Positions 55,541 to 64,000 of a DNA stretch of 64,000 bases are shown piece by piece. Within the stretch, counting starts at the first letter, position 1. Each line of letters opens with the position of its first letter. Below the pieces are notes generated by a model. It was not told where the DNA came from and did not search any database. It saw only the letters and a list, made by a program, of their open reading frames with translations. Made by a program: the position numbers and the translations under genes. Source of the stretch: Blasia pusilla (Eukaryota; Marchantiophyta; Marchantiopsida; Blasiales); NCBI GenBank assembly GCA_050084515.1, contig CM114272.1, forward strand, positions 38,130,001-38,194,000, in the 5' to 3' direction.

Positions 55541-57150
55541 GGTTGATGGAGTCCGACAAGCTTACGGGAAAGCTTGCCAAGTGGGCTCTATTACTACAGA
55601 AGTATGAGTTTGAGGTGGTTTATAGGCCAGGTCGGTTGAACCAAGATGCGGATGGGTTGAGTCGTAACCCATGTCCGAGTCAGAGAGACGACATAGGAGC
55701 TCGATGGCACGGAGAGAGTGATGAGGAGATGGTGCCTGGTTGGCATGCATCTGCCTATCTTTGTTGGTTGACTATGGCAGGTCAGCCACATGTGATGACT
55801 CGAGTGGTGGGGTTGGATGATGAGTCTTTGGATCCGGAGGTTAGTGAGGAGGCGACTGGTGGTCGTGATATCCATGACCAGGTGGAGGTTGTGGAGTTCT
55901 TGCGCATTGGCGTCATAGCGAGTACATTGAGTGCTAGGGAGCGGGATTGCATCCTACAGAGAGCCAGGAGGTTCAGGTGGGAAGGGACTCACATTTTTGG
56001 GGTATGGGGAGATGGTAGGATATGAGTGGTACCTCATCCTTCCCAGCAAGCACGTGTAGTGCGACATGCCCATGAGGAGTTGGGACATTTTGGAGTAAAG
56101 CGTACTTACAGCTTACTCCAGGTTCACTATTGGTGGTGCGGCATGCATACTGGGGTACAGCAGTTTGTGGCCAGATGTATGGTATGTGACAGAGTGCGAG
56201 CATCCTTCAATGATCCCACTCCGCAGTTACATCCTTTGCCGATTATGGGTTTATGTTATCAATGGAGTTTAGACTTTGCGGCTCCTTTGCCATTGACGAG
56301 GCATCATCATAGGTACGTGTTGGTCATGGTGGAGCATTTCTCCAAGTGGATAGAGTTGGTGGTACTATCAGACAAGACGAGCGAGGGAACAACTTATGCA
56401 TTTCTAGATCGTGTGCTTAGTCACTTTGGTGCACCGGCGGAGGTGTTGACTGACCGGGGTACCAAGTTCAGGGGAGAGTTTCAGGCCTTGTGTGATGAGG
56501 CACTGATAGATCACCGCACCACGTCCAGAGATCATCCTGAGGCGGATGGGTTGGCGGAGAGAGTGTTACAGATGGTGAAGAGAGGATTGCACAAGTATGG
56601 CTTGCAGCGGGGATAGTTGAGGGAGTGGGACCTACCGTTGCCATGGTTGGCTATGGGTTATCGCTTTAGTCGGCATGCATCCTTGGCATTATTTTCACCG
56701 TACTTTTTGCTCTTTGGGAGAGAGCCAGATTTACTTGGAGCAATTCGACGTGACATGGCGGAGCTGTTAGATCTTGATGATCCAGATGTGTGGGTACAAG
56801 CATATTCTCAGAGGACGGAGGTTTTTCGTAGAGTTATGCTTATGGCCTTTGAGAACTTAGCTATTGCCCAACATAGAGATACATTGAGGTATGCGACCAT
56901 TCAAGGATGAGATTATTGTCGAGGGATTAGGAGGTTTCATCCTGGAGATTACGTGTATTTGCAACAGGCGGCATCCACGACGCTAGATGTCACTACACGG
57001 TGCACAATCCTACGTGTGTGCAAGGTATTACCGACCGGAGTCCTCATGTTGGAGGGACGGGATGGTATGGTTTGGAAGGATCATGTGTGCAATTGTGCGC
57101 CATGTCATCTTCCGAACGTAGATGGGACGGTGGATCCGAGCTTGGCAGTG
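55541..57150 (+). pseudogene. Integrase of gypsy copy B
   Basis: Linker with RERDCILQRARRFRWEGTHI, HHCC domain (HAHEELGHFG, then CMVCDRVRASF), core with WSLDFAAPLPLTRHHHRYVL (Asp), LTDRGTKFRGEFQ (Asp), DHPEADGLAERV (Glu), then a C-terminal domain with RRFHPGDYVYLQQ. Stops at 56023-56025, 56614-56616 and 56908-56910, all in one frame; the first aligns with an arginine codon in copy A (CGA to TGA type). Confidence 0.92.
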
Positions 57151-57309
57151 GTACTTGCAGGCTTGAGGTGTATGTTGTGCGGATCTGCGAGGGGTGCAGC
57201 CACCATGTTGGTATGTGATGGTTGTTCTCGAGGGTAGCATATGTCATGTCTGACCTCTCCTCTTGATGTGATTTCCACGGGACGATGGATATGTCCGAGA
57301 TGTGTATAG
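57151..57309 (+). pseudogene. C-terminal PHD finger of gypsy copy B
   Basis: LRCMLC, ATMLVCDGCSRG, stop, HMSCLTSPLD, GRWICPRC and a terminal stop. C-x2-C, C-x2-C, H-x2-C, C-x2-C is a complete C4HC3 PHD set. The TAG at 57235-57237 stands where copy A has the W of GWH (TGG to TAG). The frame is that of integrase. PHD fingers bind histone H3 tails, often according to K4 methylation; which form is read here is unknown. Confidence 0.88.
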
Positions 57310-57372
57310 GGTAGTAGGTCATGTCAGAGAGATGTGATATTTTCTATCTGGAGTTGGGGGGATCTAACTGCC

Positions 57373-57383
57373 AGCTAGGGGGG
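57373..57383 (+). other. Polypurine tract of gypsy copy B
   Basis: AGCTAGGGGGG after the PHD stop, matching AGGTAGGGGGG near 24527-24537 on the other strand in copy A. It primes plus-strand DNA and marks the start of the 3' LTR. Confidence 0.6.
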
Positions 57384-57519
57384 CAGTTGTGTGATCTCCA
57401 TGTATATGTATGAGTTGATTTTTGTACATGTGTGGATCGACCCGTGTGTGGGAAAGATCGGTGTTGTGTGGTGTAGATGTGACCAAAGATGTATGTTGTA
57501 TAGCGATATGTATGCGCAC

Positions 57520-58756
57520 GACACCTTCTTCATTAAGTGTTGGACATAATTTTATTAGTATTAAGTAAATTAGCTTATGAAAAGGAAATTCCCATGTTTA
57601 AACTTCTTTATGATGCCTCTTTTATGCGGGCCCAACTTTAGGAAAAAAGGTAATAAATAAAAGATAACTTAATAAAAGTAAAATAGTGAGGTTGGTGCTT
57701 TAATGAAAAGCAAAAGTAGTCTTAGTTGGTGGCTAGATTAGTTGGGGTAATTTGGAAAATATCAAGTGTATAAAAGAGGATATTTTGGAAGAGATAAGAG
57801 GAAATCTACTTGTGTCAAAATATCATTGGTTAAACCTTGAGAGGAAGCCATGTGGCACATGATAAGATTAGCTCTGTTTTGTACTATTATGGATCCCTTA
57901 TGAGTATATAAAGAGGAGGGACCTTCAAGGGTTCATCACCTACTATTTCACATCTAGAGTCTCTCGTGTCACTCTTAAGTGTATGGCTTTGGGATTGTTT
58001 ACTCTTCCAATGAGAATGAATCACCCCTCTTGGGAGAGTAACTTGATTATGGTCTATTCTTCAAGAGGTTTCTAGGGTGTGGTGTGTGTGGAGATGAGAG
58101 GCTTGTCACCTTAGAGGAGTTTAGTTCATACTAAAATAGTGAATATTTTGGCTTTTATTTTCCCAATGAGAGTGGATAAACCCTCTTGGGAGAATAATTC
58201 TGCCAAAGCCCATTCTTGAGGAGAGTAGAGGATGTCTGTCAAGCATGGATAGGGATTGAGCACGAGTTGTGCCTAACTTTCCTTTCCTCAATCCTTACCA
58301 TGTCAAGGTACTCTTTGTAGATAGGCACTAGTGCACTTGCTATTTAGTTTACCACTTTGGGGAGGCGTTCATGAACAAGGTCATACAATCTCCGACTCCG
58401 ATGATTTTTCCTATCGTCACATATGGAAGGGCATGGGATTGTACTTTGTATGTCCTTATATAGCGATCCATGGACGTCAATAGGCCTGCTCAAATAGGGT
58501 TTAACACTAGTTGTACTATCTTCCTCGTAAAGTAGTTTATAGGGATTTTATAGTTAGGAATTTCGGGGTCCGATGTTACGAAGAAGTGATTGCCTCGGCA
58601 CTTCCATTTGTGATACCTATCGTGAGAGAATGGAGAGTACACATAATAATTTTGTATTGGAGAAGAAGACCTTCTTAGAGAGTTCATCTTGCATCGACCA
58701 CGTTTGCCGCAGCTACAAGAGCTGCCCTTACTCGAAGAAAGGCTCTTGATACGACA
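57520..58756 (+). repeat. 1.27-kb LTR family G2, copy 2 (5'-clipped)
   Basis: Aligns with 16780-18013 and with the reverse complement of 61059-62300; ends GATACGACA. The first ~35 bases are replaced by sequence of the gypsy copy B LTR. TATA at 57904-57913. The small LTR frames are broken here by stops and a deletion near 58525. No gag follows, so probably a solo LTR. Confidence 0.85.
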
Positions 58757-59906
58757 GCGTAGACTTCTTCTCCAAGTTATCCGAGCGACCCGCTCTTTGC
58801 AACTCAATCGATTCGCCTATGTCGGTCAAAGAGAAATTAGAAGCTTGAACTATTGGCGGGGAATGGAAGAGACGACGGGTTGATCAATTATTGATGGACT
58901 CTAGTAAACAAGTAGAAAATAAAGCGGCAAATTTGCTTTGTAGGTGCCAATAAAATCTCGAAACAAATAAGTGCAAGGAGATCGAGGATACACAAGCGTT
59001 GCTTAGGTTGAGGTCGTGATCAGGACCTCCTTACTCCCTCTCCTGCCTAACATTCTCTCTCCTCTTTCTATCTCTCTATCCCCATATCTACACTACAAGA
59101 TTCAAATCTCACAGTTGTGCGGATGTAGCAAGATGCTTGAGAGACCTTGATAAAATCACAAATTACATTATGGATGCATGAACACCCATTGCCTCTATTG
59201 CTCTCTCCAATCTTCCGCATAAAAGGATGTTTTTCGTGCATGGGAGGATTTCCTATTCATATCAACATATTTTAATTAAGTTAAGCCATTAAATTTTTTT
59301 AATAGTTTTCCATATTCATTTAATTTTTTACCAATTAAATTTTAGTTCCAAACTTCTACAACTATTTCTGCCACTAGTAGTACTATCATTATATATTCCA
59401 TGTCATTTTATAAATTAAACTAATTAAAAGTATTATTTTAATTAAGTAAAATTTTATACACTCATCATATTTTTAGTCCTCTTTTACAACTAAGTTCAAC
59501 TAACTTTAGTTTTTATCGGTTCAAAGTAGTTTTTAATAAGACAAGTAATTTTTAAAGACTACTTTATAATAAAATCTTTAAATATTAACTTCTTTTCTAA
59601 AAAAATATTGCCACGTCAAATTTTCTAGTCCATCTTACTTGTATTTTAGAACTAAATTTTGACATGTTGGAACTTTTAGCCTATCTAGTTGTAAGACTAG
59701 TGCTTATGGACTTAGTTGTAAATTTTCTAGTGCTAAATCACCCTTTTCCGTCTAGTTCCTCTTCTTACTTATGAAGTTCAAACAAATATTTTTTCACCTT
59801 CCTCGAAGGGAATTCCTTGGTCATGCCAACCTTTTCGTCTTCTCATTGAAATTTAATTCATATATATATATATATAACTTCTTCGTAACATCGGACCCCG
59901 AAATTC
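58757..59906. other. No supportable gene; AT-rich
   Basis: Very AT-rich, with a (TA) run at 59860-59876 immediately before a 34-bp segment (59877-59910) identical to part of the LTR at 61228-61261. Confidence 0.7.
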
Positions 59907-60929
59907 CTAAGGGATTATTGCAAAGGTATCAAGATCTAATGCCGTAGTGGCAACTCCTACTTGACTTCTCACTAAGCCTTTCATTCCTCCTCTACCAAAG
60001 TTGGTATTCAACGGCATACCATTCTGCGTTGAATGAATCTTCCCATCTTTGAAGTTTACTATTCCATTCCTAAGAGCTTCTAAAAACTCCTCACATTCTC
60101 GACGTTGATGCTCAACACTATCACACCATATACATCTTCTCACAAAGTTCCTACTTGTCGAAGGAGCACCAACACTAGGATTCCTATCAAGTTTAAGCTC
60201 TGTCATTTCTACTCTCAATTCTCTCAAACCTTTCACCAACTCATCTATAGCAGAATCTTCAAGTTTTGTTGAAAGGGGCTTAGGCAATGGATTTGAAATT
60301 AATACCTCCGACTTGAATAATGCGGTTCTACCTCTACTTCGATTTTGCTTTGTAAGGATAGCAACAGCTTCTTCCACTTTCTTCCAATTAGTGCTGACAC
60401 CTCCTTCTTCGGTCTTGTCCGCCAACATTATGAAAAGCTTATCCTCCAAATTCTCGTCAGCCGCCTCAATGAATAACTCAATTTTCCTCAAGTCTAGAGT
60501 TGCTCTTTCGGAAGAAGAAAGCTGAAAAAACCGCTTCTCAAACTCATGCAATAATTCATTTGGAGTCATTCCCTTCCCTGGATGTTGCTCTATCCATTCT
60601 AAAAAACTTCTCTTAGTCACCCGATCCACATCATCATCGAAGAATTCTGCTTTCAGCAACTGCTCATACTCCTCCCACGAGGTCGGATTTTCTTCTCTCA
60701 ACTTCTTCACTTTACTACAATTCTTTGGTATTACAGCTAACTCAAAACTTGACACCATATCACCTTCAGGTACACGATTTATCTCCATCTCACAGACGTA
60801 CTCTCGAACATACTTGGTGATGTTCCTCCCATCAAATCTCCCCAACTTCTTTACAATCGCTTGAAGAGCCCTTGTTGATCTTTGCTCTCCTATGTGAACT
60901 CCTCCTTGTTGGCTCAACAATGTTGTCAA
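59907..60929 (-). CDS. gag: Ty3/gypsy gag, family G2, 340 codons
   Basis: The longest intact frame in the window. It has KKLGRFDGRNITKYVREYVC, SSFELAVIPKNCSKV, PTSWEEYEQLLKAEFFDDD, a helix-rich middle typical of Retrotrans_gag, and a CCHC-like C-IWC-DSVEHQRREC knuckle followed by EEFLEALRNGIVNF. Gag forms the particle and binds RNA. It lies just downstream of an LTR and primer site. Its last codons and stop are created by a junction to LTR-derived sequence (59877-59910), so protease and pol are missing. The start is the first ATG after the leader. Confidence 0.75.
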   Translation of the reverse strand: MTTLLSQQGGVHIGEQRSTRALQAIVKKLGRFDGRNITKYVREYVCEMEINRVPEGDMVSSFELAVIPKNCSKVKKLREENPTSWEEYEQLLKAEFFDDDVDRVTKRSFLEWIEQHPGKGMTPNELLHEFEKRFFQLSSSERATLDLRKIELFIEAADENLEDKLFIMLADKTEEGGVSTNWKKVEEAVAILTKQNRSRGRTALFKSEVLISNPLPKPLSTKLEDSAIDELVKGLRELRVEMTELKLDRNPSVGAPSTSRNFVRRCIWCDSVEHQRRECEEFLEALRNGIVNFKDGKIHSTQNGMPLNTNFGRGGMKGLVRSQVGVATTALDLDTFAIIP

Positions 60930-61040
60930 AGTTCGGAGAAGATCCTAAGCTCCCTCAGTTCCCATTGATGAAGTACTACCAAAACTAGTCATCTTGATAA
61001 GACTCCAACTTGCAAACACAATCTACCGCATCAAAGATCT

Positions 61041-61057
61041 CTCAGTGGAAGCACCAT
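61041..61057 (-). other. Primer binding site of family G2
   Basis: TGGTGCTTCCACTGAGA follows the LTR end after two bases. TGG start and position fit a primer site; the tRNA is not identified. Confidence 0.6.
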
Positions 61058-61154
61058 TTGTCGTGTCGAGAGCCTTTCTTCGAGTAAGGGCAGACCTTCT
61101 AACTGCGGCAGACGCGGTTGATGCAAGATGAACTCCCTGAGAAGATCTCCTTTT

Positions 61155-61355
61155 TCAATATAAAATTTTTATGTACACTCTCCATTCTCTCACGACAGGT
61201 ATCACAAATGGAAGTGCCGAGGCGATCACTTCTTCGTAACATCGGACCCCGAAATTCCTAACTATAAAATCCCTATAAACTATTTTACGCTTGTATACGA
61301 GGAAGATAGCACAATTAGTGTTAAATCCTACTTGAGCAGGCCTATTGACGTCCAT
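61155..61355 (-). CDS. LTR-encoded small ORF 2, copy 3
   Basis: 66 codons: DVNRPAQVGFNTNCAIFLVY, then IVYRDFIVRNFGVRCYEEVI, then LPFVIPVVREWRVYI. Starts 6 bases after the stop of ORF 1, as in copy 1. Internally similar to ORF 1. Confidence 0.4.
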   Translation of the reverse strand: MDVNRPAQVGFNTNCAIFLVYKRKIVYRDFIVRNFGVRCYEEVIASALPFVIPVVREWRVYIKILY

Positions 61356-61361
61356 GGATCG

Positions 61362-61580
61362 CTATATAAGGACATACAAAGTACAATCCCGTGTCCTTCC
61401 ATATGTGACGATAGGAAGGATCACCGGAGTTGGATATTTAATGACCTGGTTCATGAACGCCTCCCCATAGTGATAAACTAAATAGCGAGTGAACCAGTGC
61501 CTATCTATAAAGAATATCTTGACATGATATGGATTAAGGAAAGGAAAGTCGGGCACAACTCGTGCTCCACCCCTATCCAT
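61362..61580 (-). CDS. LTR-encoded small ORF 1, copy 3
   Basis: 72 codons: DRGGARVVPDFPFLNPYHVK, then IDRHWFTRYLVYHYGEAF, then TPVILPIVTYGRTRDCTLYV. Same frame and stop as 17545-17706. Conservation across LTR copies could reflect recent common origin rather than selection. Confidence 0.4.
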   Translation of the reverse strand: MDRGGARVVPDFPFLNPYHVKIFFIDRHWFTRYLVYHYGEAFMNQVIKYPTPVILPIVTYGRTRDCTLYVLI

Positions 61581-62335
61581 GCTTGACAGACATTCTCTAC
61601 TCTCCTCAAGAATGGGTTTTGGCGCAGTTATTCTCCCAAGAGGTGTAATCCACTCTCATTGGGAAAATAACAAGCCAAAACATTTACTATATTAGTATGA
61701 CTAAGCTCCTCTAAGGTGACAAACCTCTCATTTCCACACACACACCACACTCTAAAAACTTCTCAAAGAATAGACCATGGTCAAGTTACTCTCCCAAGAG
61801 GGGTGATCCACTCTCATTGGAAGAGCAAGCAATCCCAAAGTCATACACTCAAGAGTGACACGAAAGACTCAAGATGTGGAATAGAACGTGATGAACCCTT
61901 GAAGGTCCCTCCTCTTTATATACTCACAAGAGACCCACAAGAGTACAAAATAGAATTAATCTTATCTTGTGCCACATGGCTTCCTCTTAAGGCTTAGTCA
62001 ATCACATTTTGACACAAGTAGATTTCCTCTTATCTCTTCCAAAATATCCTCTTTTATCCACTTGATATTTTCCAAATTACCCCAACTAACCTAGCCACCA
62101 ACCAAGCCTACTTTTTCTTTTCATTAAAGCACCAACCTCACTACTTTACTTTTATAAAGTCATCTTTTATTTATTACCTCTTTTCTAAAGTTGGGCCCGC
62201 ATAAAAGAGGCACCATAAAGAGGTTTAAACATGGGGATTTCTTTTTCCTAAGCTAATTTACTTAATACTAATAAAACTCTATCTAACACTTAACGAGGAA
62301 GGAGTTTACACACTGGCTGATTTTACTATACGACA

Positions 62336-63046
62336 ATGCTACCGGTCTCTCTTCTTGTACCAACACTCCTCCAATCGCATAGTCACTAGCATTAGTATGC
62401 ACCTCCAATGACTTGTCAAACTCCAATAACTTTAACGTTGGCTCTTGCGATAGGATCTTCTTGACTCGGTTGAGCGCCTTATTCACTTCTTGGTCCATGT
62501 TGTGTTAGCAAACTTTGCAGTCCAATCTATAAGAGGTCTCACTATTATGAAAATGTTTCTCACATAAGTCCGGTAAAACTAAACCACTTCAATGAACCTC
62601 CTTATCCCCTTCATTATAGAAGTCGATTTCCACTCAACAATCACTTTCACTTTATCCATGTCCGTACTAACCCTATTTGCGTTATCCACGTGACCCAAGA
62701 ATTTGATCTTGCTCTGCATGAATTCACTCTTTTCAACATTCGTGTATGACTTCTTTTCCCTAAAATTTGAAAACACCACCCTTAATTTCGAGCATGCTCT
62801 TCTGGTGACTTCAAATAGATCAATATCTGATCAATGTATATGATAACATACTCATATGTCTCCTTATGAAACAATGTGGTAAACGTCGGAGGTGCATTAC
62901 AAAAACTGAAGGGCATCACTACAAACTTGAACGAGCCACATTTTGTCCTATATGCAATCTTCTCCACATCATCTTTTTCTATCGAAATTTGGTAATATCC
63001 TAACTTTACTTTAATCCTACTTAAATACTTATCCCCTGATTTTTGT
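62336..63046 (-). pseudogene. Ty3/gypsy reverse transcriptase and RNase H fragment
   Basis: From 63046 leftward: IKVKLGYYQISIEKDDVEKI (motif A area), FKFVVMPFSFCNAPPTF, YVIIYIDQILIYL (YIDD decayed to YIDQ), then FMQSKIKFLGHVDNANRVS (thumb), then KKILSQEPTLKLLEFDKSLE and VHTNASDYAIGGVLVQEERP (RNase H), ending PVALSYSKI at the LTR border. Truncated on both sides, by the chromovirus-type LTR at 63047 and by the G2 LTR at 62335. Differs from the DNMT/PHD family. Confidence 0.85.
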
Positions 63047-64000
63047 GCGCCTACTCCTCTCAAACGTCAATCTTTAGTGTTGCGGAAGCATACATTTAGT
63101 AGGACACGCTCTCATCGCCGATCTGCACCCAAACGCTCTCACGTTAGTATGGTTTGGATCAATCGGCCTTCCAACCCACCGATTCTCAGCTCAGCACCTC
63201 ATCAAGCTCAATCGTCTCTAGCCCCTAGCTTCCCAACACGGGCAATTCTTCCAAAACTTTGGACATACTTTCTCGTTTGTCCAAGCACCTAAAATGACAT
63301 TTGCACACCTTGCAACCCCAACTATCCAATAGACCTTGCATGAGCCCCCAAACTGAGACCCAACTAAATGAGTTGCGGGAAGAAATCCAATACGGACCTC
63401 TAAAATCCACTCTATTGGACTTGATTCGGGTTTCAAATTCCAACGCCAAAACTCTCGATCCAATCCATGCCCTTGAGTCACCCCGTGGTGCCCTAAAGTG
63501 GGGTTCGAGTCCCAAGCACTCATGAACCCCATTACTAGTACTTCTAAGGATCCCCACTCTCCCTCTACCTTTGGGGAAGAGATACTAGGGGCCCTCTTTT
63601 TGGCCCTCAATCCGACTCCCTATATAGTTGTTTTTGGCTAATATCTTAGCCTCTACTTATGAGTTTTCAAAGATCTTTCATGCATTGGAACTAGATTTGT
63701 ATAAGCTTTCCAATGCAATCTTATTTGCCCCAAATACATTTTGGGACTAAAAGTTATGGTCCAAAATACATTCAAAACCCAAAACGCTAGTCACCTTCGA
63801 AGCCCGATTCTCACCTCTTTGGCAACCAACCTTCCTAGACTCAAGTCCCCTTAAGTCATGGTTCACATTTGGTCAAGGTTTCATAGTTGCAACCATAAAG
63901 ACATGAAATGCTCAACTTTTTTGGCATCTCACAGCGCGCAAACCATTCTAGCGTGAGCCGCCAAAGTTCAAACGTTCTGTTTGGCGCTTGTTTGGTTATG
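63047..64000 (-). repeat. Chromovirus-family LTR (minus strand), runs off the window
   Basis: Reverse complement of the 2451-3453 family: shared words include GCAGATCGGCGATGAGA, TTCCGCAACA-[AC]-TAAAG and GGCTCACGCTAGAATGGTTTG. It includes the central segment lacking from the LTR at 6371-6751. The expected primer site and gag do not follow; RT sequence of another element abuts its end. Confidence 0.75.

Larger units (their letters stand above)
51590..57383 (+). mobile_element. Ty3/gypsy with embedded DNMT and PHD finger, copy B
   Basis: Order: gag tail, protease, C5-methyltransferase, reverse transcriptase, RNase H, integrase, PHD finger, then purine tract AGCTAGGGGGG (57373-57383). The gag capsid and the 5' LTR are missing; the left end lies about 30 bp after the 483-bp repeat. 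Protease and methyltransferase share one frame (stops only), reverse transcriptase another, integrase and PHD a third, so only a few shifts separate this copy from a single polyprotein frame. Active sites of protease (D-S-G), reverse transcriptase (YIDD) and integrase (D, D, E) are intact as codons. Confidence 0.9.
61059..62335 (-). repeat. 1.27-kb LTR family G2, copy 3 (5' LTR of the gag copy)
   Basis: Reads TGTCGTATAG to GACACGACA on the minus strand, 1277 bp. TATA on the minus strand at 61914-61925. The two 35-bp repeats are near 61633 and 61787. Followed by primer site and gag. The best-preserved copy of the LTR-encoded frames is here (61362-61580 and 61155-61355). Confidence 0.9.

Overview
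This window looks like nuclear DNA of a streptophyte (land plant or charophyte alga) and consists almost entirely of nested, decayed transposable elements. The evidence is a Ty3/gypsy chromovirus with an initiator-Met-type primer site and a chromodomain, a Ty1/copia element, CACTA (En/Spm) transposase remnants, a MULE-like transposase, a LINE, and several LTRs of about 0.4-1.3 kb. I cannot name the species. I see no rRNA, tRNA, CRISPR array or bacterial-type operon. Nearly every coding stretch carries stops or frameshifts, so most genes are called pseudogenes.

Layout. 1-1830: decayed copy (A) of a spliced gene resembling a beta-class amino-DNA methyltransferase, with introns full of short palindromes. 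2323-6751: chromovirus deletion derivative. 9384-11100 (-): copia remnant. 11110-13349 (-): LINE. 13638-16040 (-): gag/protease fragment (copy C) of an unusual Ty3/gypsy family. 16744-18013: 1.27-kb LTR of a second gypsy family. 20268-23133 (-): CACTA accessory gene remnant. 23763-31535 (-): copy A of the unusual gypsy family. 31538-41087: a 9.55-kb unit with 1.9-kb inverted arms and a MULE-like transposase, lying between gypsy gag (left) and gypsy LTR (right). 41830-43217 (-): CACTA TNP2-type remnant. 45536-45780 (-): copia integrase scrap. 45816-46298 and 51078-51560: two 483-bp LTR-like direct repeats enclosing a better preserved copy (B) of the methyltransferase-like gene (about 46920-49925). 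51590-57383 (+): copy B of the unusual gypsy family. 57520-58756: another 1.27-kb-family LTR. 59907-63046 (-): gag, LTR and RT/RNase H pieces of gypsy elements. 63047-64000 (-): chromovirus-family LTR.

Main result. The unusual gypsy family encodes, in order, gag with a zinc knuckle, aspartic protease, a DNMT3/DRM-like C5-cytosine methyltransferase, reverse transcriptase, RNase H, integrase, and a C-terminal C4HC3 PHD finger where chromoviruses carry a chromodomain. Copies A and B share this order, and in copy B protease and methyltransferase lie in one reading frame. By inference such an element could methylate DNA itself and read histone tails to choose insertion sites. Retrotransposons carrying DNMTs have been reported from charophytes and dinoflagellates; whether the DNMT plus PHD combination is described I cannot check.

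A second DNA-methyltransferase-like gene, of the amino-methylating class, occurs twice. Its introns, and non-coding parts of the MULE-like unit, hold dozens of a roughly 28-bp palindrome (GCAACCCGTCGG, short centre, reverse complement) whose outer base pairs vary together between copies.
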